A stretch of 64,000 nucleotides of DNA, taken from NCBI GenBank assembly GCA_033220425.1, contig CM065646.1, positions 1,123,501-1,187,500 of the forward strand, written 5' to 3'. The translations under genes were made by a program, and so were the position numbers. This DNA is from Lepraria neglecta. Taxonomy: Eukaryota > Ascomycota > Lecanoromycetes > Lecanorales > Stereocaulaceae. The notes beneath the pieces were generated by a model. That model did no database searches, had not been told where the DNA came from, and saw only the letters and a list, made by a program, of their open reading frames with translations. Of the stretch, positions 31,628-43,229 are shown piece by piece; position 1 is the first letter of the stretch; each line of letters starts with the position of its first letter.

Positions 31628-33315
31628 ATGACTACAATGGTACGTGTACCTATCCTTCCCTTGATGGCTCACTCAGTGGTCGTATCCTCCTCACACCACC
31701 CTCGCTCCTCTACCTACCTCATACACTGGCATTGATGCTGTACAACGTCGCCGTCTCTGGCCTTGCAGCCTTACCTAAAGAAATAACCCATGCTGCTTCT
31801 ACAGAAAAGGCATATACAACATCTTCACTGATCCTCCTTGCTCTATTGTGGGACTGCAGACTGAATAGTGATGCTGACTTCTTGTGACACAGGATCTCCG
31901 CGTGGGGAACAAATACCGTATTGGACGCAAGATCGGCAGTGGTAGCTTTGGTGATATCTACCTTGGTGAGACAAGTCTTCTATCATTGCTGGACACAATC
32001 TAATATGCTTGAATAGGTACTAACATCATTTCCGGTGAGGAGATTGCCATCAAATTGGAGAGCGTCAAGGCCAAGCACCCGCAGCTCGAATATGAGGCCC
32101 GTGTCTACAAATCTCTTGCCGGAGGTGTCGGGATCCCCTTTGTTCGCTGGTTCGGTACCGAATGTGACTACAATGCTATGGTGCTCGACCTACTTGGACC
32201 CAGTTTGGAGGATCTTTTCAACTTCTGCAACCGCAAATTTTCCTTGAAGACCGTGCTACTGCTCGCGGATCAGCTCATCTCTCGTATTGAGTACATTCAT
32301 GCCAAGTCCTTCATCCACCGTGATATTAAGCCGGACAATTTCCTCATGGGCATTGGAAAGCGTGGAAACCAGGTCAACGTGATTGATTTCGGATTGGCCA
32401 AGAAATATCGGGACCCTAAGACTCACTTCCATATTCCATACCGTGAGAATAAGAACTTGACGGGAACCGCACGTTATGCCAGCATCAACACTCATCTTGG
32501 TGTTGAGCAATCCCGTCGTGACGACATGGAATCCCTTGGATATGTCATGCTCTACTTCTGCCGTGGCTCCCTCCCCTGGCAAGGACTCAAGGCTGCCACC
32601 AAGAAGCAGAAGTACGACCGTATCATGGAAAAGAAGATGACTACACCCACCGAGGTCCTCTGCCGTGGATTCCCCAATGAGTTTGCCATCTACTTGAACT
32701 ACACCCGTTCCCTCCGCTTTGATGACAAGCCGGACTACTCCTACCTCCGCAAGATCTTCCGTGACCTTTTCGTCCGCGAAGGATTCCAGTATGACTACGT
32801 CTTTGACTGGACCGTCTACAAGTATCAGAAGAACGCTCAGGCCATTGCGGCGAGCAATAACCAGACAGCTGTGCAGGAGGAGGAAGAGAAGCCAGCTCGT
32901 CGTCATGCTGGAGGTACGAACGCTGCTACCGCTGGCATTGCCCCTCCTCAGAACACATCCTCAGCTAGCAAACCAGGTGGTATTTCAAGCCAACGACGTA
33001 AAGTCATCGAGCGTGCTCCAGGCGGCGTCGACACCCCTGATACGAACCGTGCAGTAGGTGGAAGTGATAGGATGTGAGTTTGCCAATCATGGTTCCTGGG
33101 TAGGAACTCTCCTCCTCTGCCTTTGCCGTTTGATCGATGCATCACGCTAGGCGTGGAGGACTTTTGAAAACCGAATTCTAACTAATGCTATAGTCTTCGA
33201 CGCTAGGCTACGCTCCTCTTCCAAGGGAGTCGCTAGTGCTGGTATCTCTGGGTCTGGCAACGGCGTCTACCGTGTGAAGCGGGAGAATCATAGCGGAAAC
33301 GGCGGATGGTACTGA
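31628..33315 (+). CDS. ckiA: Casein kinase I, delta/epsilon (Hhp1) type
   Basis: Four exons (31628-31639, 31893-31965, 32017-33073, 33207-33315) give 416 residues. The kinase domain starts [19 protein letters not shown] (P-loop) with IAIKLES supplying the Lys. Next come the catalytic loop [22 protein letters not shown] and the CK1-specific segment [20 protein letters not shown]. The tail is Ala/Gly/Arg-rich and ends GNGGWY. Orthologues act in DNA-damage response, circadian FRQ phosphorylation (Neurospora CK-1a) and growth. The first intron follows only four codons. If the last intron (GTGAGT, 133 nt) is retained, translation stops at once after SDRM, giving a shorter tail. The last acceptor was chosen at GACGCTAG because the earlier TATAG leads straight to a stop. 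Confidence 0.96.
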
Positions 33316-34598
33316 TCAGTTTCTTTAGGTAACGATTTTGTTGGTTCATCCTTCGTGCCAGTGGATATCGTTACCGGTCGGCCTTTATCATCACCACTCA
33401 CTATGGAGCTCCACCATTGGCCTCCAGGTATTTGCAACGACATACATGGATATTTCCATTGGGCTTGCACTCTTCATTCAACCGATTCATCTCATTCTGT
33501 TACCTCGGCTTTCCTTGTCTCGGCCGTCATCGATTTCACTGGAATCATTGTCGATCAAAGCGTTCGGACCCAGCAAACCTCACCGAACGCTTGATTGCTA
33601 AACCCTGTGGAATGACTCGGCACGAATGGCACGCCGCTGGCTAGCGATGGTTTTTCTTGCAGTGTTTCTCAAATGCAAGGCCGGCCTCAGCGTGGACAGA
33701 CATACATCGGTATTGGACGCTTCCCAATAGACCCTTTTCAGGGCTCGTCGACACCTGCAATACCAACTTACGGCCTATTTTCCTACATTGCACTAATGCT
33801 CTTCTTCACCACCACACGCACCCCACCCCACTCAAGCAGCAGGTACCAATCATTTTCCATCATACACGATCATCATGCATTTTCCTTGGCATGCATAGCA
33901 AAACGAAAGTGTGAAACGCAGCGATTGGGAGAAGTTACAAGATTGTTATGTGACGGACGAAATGATAAAGCGAAAGATCTCATGGCTTTACTGGTGCTCA
34001 AAAGGCCGGTATGCAAGACAACGACCTTGATCTGATATGCTATGGACGGTTTCAAGAATGGCTAGTTTAAGTTCATGGATTAAGGGCCGCGTCCGGGGTG
34101 GTAATGCTGCTATGCTTGCTTCTTACGAGGATGAGCCTCTGAACTCAACAGGGCTTGATCAACGCTTTTGAGCTAATTTAGATACTCTCAATCAAGGCAG
34201 ATCACAAGTCTTTCCCCTGAATAATTCATGAGTGATCAGCAATCGCGTAGACCATGTAGATTGCCACCAGTCCTATCTAGTAGTCTCTTGCAACATGAAC
34301 AGCATTCAAGTTCCATTCCGGATCCCTCTTTCTCTCGCAGGTTGCGGGCTATATTGGAGCAAATGATATCTTAACTCGTTCCTTTCCCAGTCAGGTAAAC
34401 TTTTTCTTTCCTAAAGCTTACTGACTGCGTCAGAGATCGAAATTCGTAGCCCATTGATTCCTCCAGTTCCTATTATTTGCCCCTTCCATTTGTACCTACG
34501 CTGCCTATATGTCACTTCATGCAAAGAATCTCTCTCGTCTCTTTCAAAAGAATTGCCCGCACCTGCCGTCCCATTTTTTCTATTTCTCGTCCGCAAAA
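33316..34598. other. Gene-free stretch
   Basis: It probably holds the kinase 3' UTR and the promoter of the HAD-like gene. Open frames here lack motifs. Confidence 0.45.
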
Positions 34599-35579
34599 AT
34601 GTTAATCGACAAAAGCCGGCCTGTACTCCTTCTGCTAGACTGGGATGGTACACTCACCCTCAAATCTACCCTCGGACTAATCGCGTCTATATCGACACAC
34701 CCGTCCATCCATCCTAATCTCTCAGGCTTGTCTAAGGCTTATAGCGACGATCTGAAAATCCATGAGCAGAAATACCGCCTTCAGAAGAAGGATAGAAAGT
34801 CCCTTAGCGACGAGTTGGAGTATCTCGAAAGCTTGGAGGCAGTGGAACGGGCGAGCATCCAACGGATTGAAGCATCTGACATCTTGAAGGACGTTAGCGC
34901 CAAGGATGTGGATGCTGCTGCTGATGACGCCGTTGAAAGGCGCAAGATTGTGCTGAGAAGGGGGTGGGAAAAGATGATTGAATCAGTCCAGCAACGCAAT
35001 GGAAGAATGGGCATCATCAGCGTAGCATGGAGTGCGCACTTCATCTCCACCGCCTTGGCCCTATCTGCAACCACTCCACCCACAAAAAGGACGGCTATCA
35101 AGCTTGACGAAGTTGAGGTTAGAGCAAATGAAATCCTGGCAGATGGTTCAGGACGCCTGGACCGGTATTTTCTGAGTGAGGATAGGGGGATTTGGACGGG
35201 GGATGGGAAGGTGAGGGTTATGGATGAGATGATTGATTTCTTCATAGAGAGCGAGGGCGAGGGTGCGAAGCCGAGAGTTGTGTATGTGGGAGACTCGCCT
35301 ACGGATTTGGGGTGTTTGATGAATGCGGATGTTGGGGTTTGTGTCAGGGATGGGGATGGGGGGTTGACGGGTGAGCAGGAAGCGTTGAGGGAGGTGCTGG
35401 AGAGGGTTGGTGTGGGGTGTGTGCATGTCAGAGAATTTAGGAAATGGAGCACTGGAGAGAAGAGTAGAGGAAGAATTGGGCAGGCAGTGGGAGAGGGAGA
35501 GAATGAAGGGCAGAGGACCTTGTGGTGGGCTAGAGATTTTGAGGAAGTGTGTGAGAGTGGGGTTTTGGATGGGCCATGA
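34599..35579 (+). CDS. HAD-superfamily hydrolase-like protein
   Basis: Single exon of 326 residues from the ATG in GCAAAAATG; an upstream in-frame ATG at 34509 would add 30 poorly conserved-looking residues and is less likely. Near the start LLLLDWDGTLT is HAD motif I with the nucleophile Asp and the acid/base Asp. Around residue 140 GIISVAWSAHFI supplies the motif II region, and VVYVGDSPTDLGCLMNADVG near 230-250 is motif IV with the Mg-binding Asp pair. Between them a long charged helical cap is present. Fungal relatives are predicted phosphatases of unknown substrate. The 3' end faces the 3' end of the Tea1 gene. Confidence 0.85.
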   Translation: MLIDKSRPVLLLLDWDGTLTLKSTLGLIASISTHPSIHPNLSGLSKAYSDDLKIHEQKYRLQKKDRKSLSDELEYLESLEAVERASIQRIEASDILKDVSAKDVDAAADDAVERRKIVLRRGWEKMIESVQQRNGRMGIISVAWSAHFISTALALSATTPPTKRTAIKLDEVEVRANEILADGSGRLDRYFLSEDRGIWTGDGKVRVMDEMIDFFIESEGEGAKPRVVYVGDSPTDLGCLMNADVGVCVRDGDGGLTGEQEALREVLERVGVGCVHVREFRKWSTGEKSRGRIGQAVGEGENEGQRTLWWARDFEEVCESGVLDGP

Positions 35580-36145
35580 ACCGCTCTGGAAAGAGATATG
35601 TTGCTCCACTTGCATGGTGTTGCGGAGGACGGTGGTGAGAAGGAAACACAGGAAGAGAAGGAAAGGGGGGGAAAGACTGGGACTTCATTCCGTTTGCCCA
35701 TGAGGGACGGGAAGGTCTGGAGATTCTGGATATTTGGGACGGCTGTACTGCGAGCAGTACGGATGCTGGTCTTTGTAATGGAGAATATGGCAAGTGAGGT
35801 TCCCTGGACGGAGCGAGAAGGCCAGGGCTGAGAGAATGTATGTATATGAACAAGATCCTGAGTAAGTTATATTGATATGCTGATGATACGCGGTAGACCG
35901 TGCCTTATTCAAGACACGTAATATACATTAAACCGCAAAGAATGTCACAAAAGATATGCAGACACGCCTCCAGCGCCGAAGATTCGAAAAAGTTGGAGCG
36001 ACTAGTGCTTTCAAGAGCTGGCTCCTCTTTGTGAAATTAACAGTCCATGTCCAATCACGACGCGAGCATGACACATTATGAAATAGATCGACAAAATGCA
36101 CACGGTACTACATATTGTATCATTACCTAACGACCCTTCTGCTTG
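35580..36145. other. Convergent 3' region of HAD-like and Tea1 genes
   Basis: Only 566 bases separate the two stop codons; no further gene is seen. Confidence 0.45.
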
Positions 36146-39100
36146 TCATATCACATAGCTCTTGCTCCCCCTCTTTCCAGCGTACTCTTCCTCCTCATCT
36201 TCATCACTGCTCATTCCCACCAAGCCCCCTGGCATCTTCTCATGCGGTCTAATGATCGCACTGTCTCTCAAACCCTCCCCTTCGCTGTCAGTACTGCTTC
36301 TGGCACCTTCCTTCTCTGCCTCCTCTGCATCAAGCCTCTTCCGCCAATTAGCAAGGCTATCGCTCATCCCGCCTGCACCAGAAGGTGTAGTGGGTGTAGA
36401 ACGCTCAAAGTCGAATTGATTGCTGAGGCGGTTTGTGCGGTGCGTATCTGCCCAATGGGATCGGAGGATCTCGAGCTCGGAAGCAAGGCTGTCGAGGGCA
36501 AGGGAGTTGCGGCTGAACTCAGGAGCTTCGGTGGGGCCAGTGCTTTCGTGGGATTGTGTCGGTCTCAACGGATTAGGCATGTTGACGCTGGAGGCAGTAC
36601 TTATGTTGCTCATGTTACGATCGTGATTACTGTGACCATTTAGCTGTTGAGATTGGCGGCGGTAGTTGCCAACGGATGTGCCGACTTGATCGAGAAGGAG
36701 CGTCACTTTTTGCTCTGCATCTTGGGCTCGCGTCTCGAGCATGGAGTTCTCGTTTTTGAGTTGATCGAGCTCGGAGCGGGCTTGTTGGGTTGTTTGCGTC
36801 AACTGCTGCTGAACTTGCTCGTTGCTTTGCCGGTATTGATCGCGTTCTTGCTGCACGGCATGAAGCTCAGACCGGACTTGGGCCATTTGAGCCTCAAGCT
36901 GAGTTTGTGATTCTTTGACGCTTCTCTGTATACCTTCGATCTCCCGTTGCAGAGATTGGCGTTCCTGCTCCCACTCGGCAGCTGCCTCTGGTTTTATGGA
37001 CCACTCTGACCTAGACCGTTGGGCAGTGTCAAGGTCGCTCTGCAGACGCTCGTTTTGCTTCTTGTATTTGGTGAGCTCGTCCTTCATGCGCTTGAGCATC
37101 TTTTCGGTGCCCTTCACATAATGCACTGCAGACTGATAGTCACTCTCGAGGAGCTCTAGCTTCTCACGGTACGTCTTGTCAGCTTCCAGCTCTCTCGTTT
37201 CGATCGATGACTTGGTCTCTTGGTGAGCGCGTTCGCTGGCTTCCAGTTGCTGCTCGAGCTCCTTCAGACGAGAATTATCTGGCGTATCGAGCCGTAAAGA
37301 TGGACTATCCATGTTTCTGGACCTGCCGTGCTCTAATATACCTCTCTCATCAAGAAGCTCTTTCAGAGCTCTGTGCTGTACCGACATTGCATTTGCGTCT
37401 TGCTGGTGGGTTTCAAGCTGTTGCTGCGTTGCAGCGTGCCTAGCCTGCAAAGCTTGAGACTCCTTGACGGCTTCCTGAAGCTGCTTGCGAACATTCAGGC
37501 TTTCCCGGCTAGACTGCTCCTGATAGGCTTCGAGTCCTGCGATTCGCTCCTCTGCCCTTCGAAGCTTCTCTGCGGCATCATCTGCAGCTGCTTGGTTCTG
37601 CCTAGCTAAAGCGTGAGCCTGCTCGACTGATTCTTTCAGTATCGGCACACGCTCATCCTCAAGCGTATTGTTCTGGTTGGTAACACCGCGATTGCTGAGC
37701 TTCTCAAGGCCAGCTGCGACAGCTTCACGATGTGTTTTTGCCTCAGCTGCGTGGGTGGTGGCCATTTCTTCGGCATCACGAAGCTTGCGTGTAGTATCGT
37801 CAAGCTCTGCAGTCCGCTCCTCATGCTCAGCTCTTAGCTGTAAAAGCTTCTGATCCACGAGCTCTCGTTGCCTTCTCTCATCTTCCAACTTTCTCTCCAG
37901 GAGGCTCGCCTTTTCAGTCGAAGCTGTGACTGCCTCTCGAAGCGACGCGAATGTGATGCTGTGTTGCTTGGTATTTTCCATAGCCTCTCCTAATTTACGC
38001 TCTAGATCTTCCTTGACGACTTCAAGTAGCTGCGCTCTGGCATGAGCTTCTGATTTTGCCGCTGCTTCTTCTCGAGCGGTTCGCCCAACCTGATGCAATT
38101 CGGTTCGCAGACTCTCGACCTCTCCAGGATTGCGAGATTGGTCAAACTCTGCTGCTCGCTTCTGTGCCGCATCTGCAGTGCCCTCTGCCAACTCTCTTGT
38201 CCGCCTTTCGTTCTGGATTTCGTTGTTGAGGGAGGCAATGGTGGTGCGAAGTCCTTGCTGGGTTGCTAAAGCTGCAGCTAGTTTACGACTGATATCACTC
38301 GATCGATCATCGTTGGTGAGGTCTCTGGATGTCGTCTCAGATTGTGGTGTACCAATTCGACTGCCACCATGAGCAGCGAACTTAGCTTTAGCGTAAGCTG
38401 CTTCGCGGATCGCAGTGTCTCGTTGTGCCTCCAATTCAGCTACCTCTTGTGCTGCAGCATTCTCCCGCGCAGTGACCGATTCTTGAACTTCAGAGAGCTG
38501 GGAGCGGACAGCTATTAGCGCCTCTATCAAAGGTTTGTCGTCGTCACCGAATGACTGAACAGCTTTCTCGTCAAGCGTTGGGCTTTGTGATGCGTTTGAC
38601 TGGTATCCCCCCTTTCGGGCCAATGCTAGCTCTGATGCATACCACGCATTACGACTTTTCGCAGCTTCAAGCTCTTGCTTCAAGTCATCTTGCTCGCCCC
38701 GTAGGCCCTCATGCTGATCTTGCAGACCTTCGAGCTGGTTTTGGAGTCCTCGGTGTTGACTTTGAAGCTGCTCGAGTTGCTGGCGTGGAACCGAGTTCTC
38801 ATCCTTTTGTATTCTGTTGTTCCGCATCGAGCTGTCACTGGAGTTGTCGTAACGATTGTAGAAGGATCGCGGTTGTTGGGAGCCAGCTGCAGGAAATTGA
38901 TCGATTTCATCCAACGGAGCTTCTTGTGCAGCCTGACGGGATCTTGATCTCGCAGATGAGTCGTAGTTTTCCGCTTCGTCGTCATCAGCGATTTGATTCA
39001 TGAGTCTGGAAGGCTGCTGTGTTGGCTGTTGAACGGGTTGCTGCATAGGTTGCTGTGTGGGAGTTCGACGGCCATTGACCACGGGACTCATGGCTCGAGC

Positions 39101-41181
39101 AGTTGGACCCTGCCGAGGACCTTCTCGGCCTATTGGAGATACTATAGGTGGTATGGCATTCTCTTTCTCATAAGGCTCCCCCCGGCCTGGATCGATGGGC
39201 GGACCATAGCCACGATTTTCTCGCGTTGGGGTCCTACTTCTGGGTCCGTTCATTTGACCACCATTCATCGGACCATTTGCTGGCGGCAAGGCACCGTTGG
39301 GTCTTGGCGCTTGCTGTTGTGGAGGAGGTCCTGAGGGTGCTTGCGCCATTGAAGCGCGAGGAGGCCTTGAGCCTGGACCAGGTGGAGAAGGACCATTACC
39401 CATGCTCATGTCCTGACCTCGTCCTCCGGGTCCAGGACCAGGACCAGGACCAGGACCAGGACCACGAGGTGGGCCGGCCATACTCTCTCTCGAGCCGCTC
39501 ATTTGTCTTGTGGGACCGTCCGGACCAGGACCATTGGGGCCGTTGATCATCCTGTTTTGGGGTGCCATTCCTCGCTCCTGACTAGGTCTGCGGTTCCCGG
39601 GTACACGCTCTCCGGAAGGTGTTTGCTGTATTTGCTGGTCGTTCGGGTATCTGATTTTCTCTGTGTTCAGAACATAGACCAAGCTCAATTCTCCGGCATC
39701 TCGAGGTGCAGAGCTAGGCTCTCCTGCAAGGACAACAATCTGCTTGCCAAACGCGGTCATGCTGTGGCCTGACCGAGGTGACGGCGAGGGTCCCATATTC
39801 TGGAAAGTGTACCAGCGCCGGGAAGTGATTCTGAACGCTGCCAGGTCGCCCAAGTCTGTGCCGTCTTCCGTGCGGCCTCCAAATATATACATCACGTCGC
39901 CGACCAAAGCAGCTGAGTGTCCTTCTCGCGCAGCGGGAATGTAGCCAATGCAGTCGAGCTGCGTCCAAGTGACTGATTTAGGGTCATATGTCCAGACATC
40001 GTTGAACCACTGAGTGCCGTTCGTGCCACCAAACCTGCGAATTGATTAGCTCGACCATACGGTTGATGGACAATGCTCTTACAGATATAGTCTGTCATTC
40101 CAGCCGACGATGGTATGATTGGTCCTAGCTGGAGGTACATGGCCTTCTGGAGGCCCTCCCTCATTGCTATTCTGAATGAGCATCTCCCACCTACTGTTCA
40201 AATTTTGCAAAGCATTCAGATCGAATGCTAGGAGATCATTAAAGAAGACGCCTTCGACCTGGCCGCCGAAGACGTAGATCTTCGAACCGAGGATGTTCAG
40301 TGTATGACCATAGCGGCCTGCTGGCCTTGGTCCTGGTGGCATTGATCTTGACCAGTGGCGAGTCGCTATCTGCGTTAGACTAGTAGCAGCTCGGGCTGGG
40401 GGGATCCACTTACAAGTATTTAGGAGGTAGAGAGTGTCATCAAGCTTGTCCCGCTCATCCAATTTTGTATCCCCGCCGAAGACAATAAAAGCGTTGCCGA
40501 CAAGTAAGCTTGCATGACCGACGCGGGGACCTGGGCCTTCGAAAGTTGTTCCTACAGGGTAACAAGCAAAGTTGGATCCTCCAGCCTCAATCATCCAGAG
40601 ATCGCCCTTGACTGTTGATCCATTGACAAGTCCTCCCATCAGATACATATCTCCTTCTTTTGACGAGGTGGCACTGACCGCTGCGCCGTATCGAGGAAAG
40701 GGGTTTGGCTGTGAGGATGTGAATGTGAGTCGTCGTTGGGACCATGGGTAAAGCGCAGCAGGATTGACGCCAGGAGGAGGACCACTGGGGGCAGGTCGTA
40801 GAGCATGCTGAACAGATAGATCGTTAGCAAATCCTCTTCTCTTTGAAGCACGTGAATTGAAAACGTTGGACACAGCCAAGCTGCATATCTTAGAACCTAA
40901 TAAGTAGTCGCATCAAGACATACCGAGAGGTCAGAGTCCAGTCGCCCCCGTTGACCTTGAACATGTTCTGGACTTGGTGTAGTCGTATCATCAATGGACT
41001 GGGCGGAATTATTGATGCTACCTCCTGGCGGAGGGGAGATAACCCCAGCGCCCCTCTCTTTCGCTCGTGCGCCATTGACAGTGAGTATTGAAGTGGCTGA
41101 TCCTGCAGTATTTTGCACGTCCGATGGTCGTTGTGGAGGACCAGCCTGCCCTTTGCTCTTTTTGCCGAATAGAAATGACAT
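36146..41181 (-). CDS. teaA: Cell-end marker Tea1/TeaA, kelch and coiled-coil protein
   Basis: Exons 41181-40924, 40807-40414, 40365-40083 and 40034-36146 join in frame to 1607 residues. The N-terminal MSFLFGKKSKG is followed by kelch repeats from about residue 100 to 400: FPRYGAAVS, GHASLLVGNAFIVFGGDTK, YGHTLNILGSKIYVFGGQVE, NHTIVGWNDRLYLFGGTN and GHSAALVGDVMYIFGG. A Pro/Gly-rich linker with a GPGPGP run follows. A very long coiled coil then reaches almost to the end. This is the layout of fission-yeast Tea1 and Aspergillus TeaA, which ride on microtubule plus ends and mark the growing tip to recruit formin. Two introns are 48 nt; the one in the kelch region (40413-40366) has no in-frame stop, so retention would add 16 residues. 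Confidence 0.93.
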
Positions 41182-43229
41182 TGTTGCGCCGCTTTGATGC
41201 AGATGTACCGATGTACTCCAACGTCAACTGCCAGCCGCGACCGGGGTACCGGTATTGAGGGATCAACGTCTCAACAATTCTGACGGAGATAGTCAAGTTG
41301 ATGTGCGGTTGCGACGCCGACTGGGGGTCGTAAGTCGAATATGGGAAGATTCAGGAGCGGAGACGGATGGTGCAGCTGTACAGACCGCCGGAGCTAGCTC
41401 CTTAGGTGCGTCATGAGTATAGGAAGCAGTGAGATTAAGAAGGGAGTGTAACGAAGACCACTGTTAATACCAGTCATGCAGTCTTTGACAATGCCAGGGG
41501 TAGGGAATGCTGAGGATGAGGCTGGTCGGCTGCTACACTCTGGATATTTTCCAATGAAGTTCCTGGCTTTTTAGCGGGTCTTGGCATGCTATAGTCGTTC
41601 CGCCACGCCAGGGACAAAGACGTTTCGCTTTACACCTTTCTCGACCTTCAATCTGAATCTACAGTTACACGAATGCTACCAACAGACATAATGGACATGA
41701 GTGTATCATTACATAGTTATCATCGTATACCAACCACCTGATCCAGAAATGTTTTGCGGTTAACATTCGTTTCAGGAGGTTGAGACCCCTGAATCTGAGA
41801 CAGGCTAGCGATAAACGCCCCACATTGTCGCGAGCTGATGTCGACCAGCAAACGTGTTCTTCACTTTCCTGCCCTGCTAGCAGAGGCATCATCACTGATA
41901 CGCTACTTATGATGCCATGTTTACGGTTGGGACGATCTCTCAGAAGTCCTTGAAACCTTTGCGTTGCACCCACTGTTCCTTGCTATTGCTCTACTGAAGA
42001 GCACATACTTCGTCGGCTTCGGCCACTAGGCAGGTCAGAAAGCAGTGCTCGGCCTTCAATAGGAACTTGCAGCTTTTTCTCCGTCTCTCCATGCCAATTC
42101 CGTTAAGTCCTGCTTTGTCTTCGATATAAACTTGCCATTTCGCGCCGTCCGCCACGTTCCAGCGGGCCTCCTTGCTTGTACATAGTTGCTGCATGGGCGT
42201 TATTTCCAACTGAAGAGTTTCAATATTAATGCGCTACCTTGTATGACATCCTGCGAGTCTTTAGACCTGGCTGGGAGTATATTCATGTTTGAAAAGCCCG
42301 GGATATCTCATTCCATTCCCTTCAAGCTGCAGGCTTCGTCACTCATCAGTTGTGTCTCTAACCACATATTTCTCAAAAGCAGGTCACAAATCAGTATTGA
42401 AAGCAAGGTAGGGGAAAGTGTTCGTTGAAATAGGCTTCACGTGGTTGGAGATACATACACAGGACACGAACATAAGATTACTTCTATGGCTTGCAAGACG
42501 ATATATAGCGATTCTATCTCGAAGACCGAATTCAGGTGTTTGCAACCAGCAATTCGCATATCTGTCGGTGATGAACACTATGCAGACCTTTGTCACAATT
42601 AACGCTCCCATTAGACTGTAGTATACAGTAGAGGCACTCTGTCCCAGACTTGAAAGCGTGAGAATTTAGGCGCCCAATTTGCCTTGCAATTCTCACACGT
42701 CAGCTTTTCAAAGTGCAATTTCAATATGGTATTCGTAGACACATGCCAACCTCGCGGATGTCAAATTGATTCGGACAATCCCCAACCTGACAGCCAAGGT
42801 ATCTGACAACAAAGCTGTGAACAGTTGGAGACGTTGGGCTCAAGACCCAAAAACATTTCCAATCATTATTCTATAATGCGAGCTATCATAACACAAGTTT
42901 GACCGGAATATTTGTAGCGGCGGACTTTAAGGGCAGGGTTTCCGGCGCTAATGCTGCAAGCTGCCCGCCGCATGCTCTCCATGTGGACTTGCTTGACACA
43001 AAATATTAATGTAGGCGGAATGTTGTCTCAGGATCAGTCTCGACCCTCCAACTGTCTCTAAGATCGGCTGTGGACCAGAGTGAAGCAAGAATCCTCCTCT
43101 TCTATGGTCAACGAGGCTGAAGACTGGTATACGGGGCCTGCCAATGAGCTGACATCCGCTGGAGTGGGTAGCCCTTTGAAGCCAGAGTCAAGCAATACTA
43201 ACATTTGGGTGTTCGTTGCAGGAGTCAGA
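41182..43229. other. Long intergenic region between Tea1 and KOG1
   Basis: No gene is supported in about 2 kb. At the right edge a likely intron of KOG1's leader runs from about 43169 to 43220 (GTAGCC donor, ACTAAC branch, TTGCAG acceptor). An upstream ATG at 43104 is in frame with the KOG1 start across that intron and would add 22-23 residues. Confidence 0.45.

Noticed and set aside
32256-32906. 216-codon antisense frame in casein kinase I
   Set aside because: It mirrors the conserved kinase exon; its openness follows from codon usage of the real gene.
34781-35701. 306-codon minus-strand frame
   Set aside because: It is opposite the HAD-like gene and is Ser/Pro-rich as expected for an antisense shadow.
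38993-39546. Overlapping plus-strand frames opposite Tea1
   Set aside because: They arise from the Pro/Gly-rich linker read backwards; no independent support.
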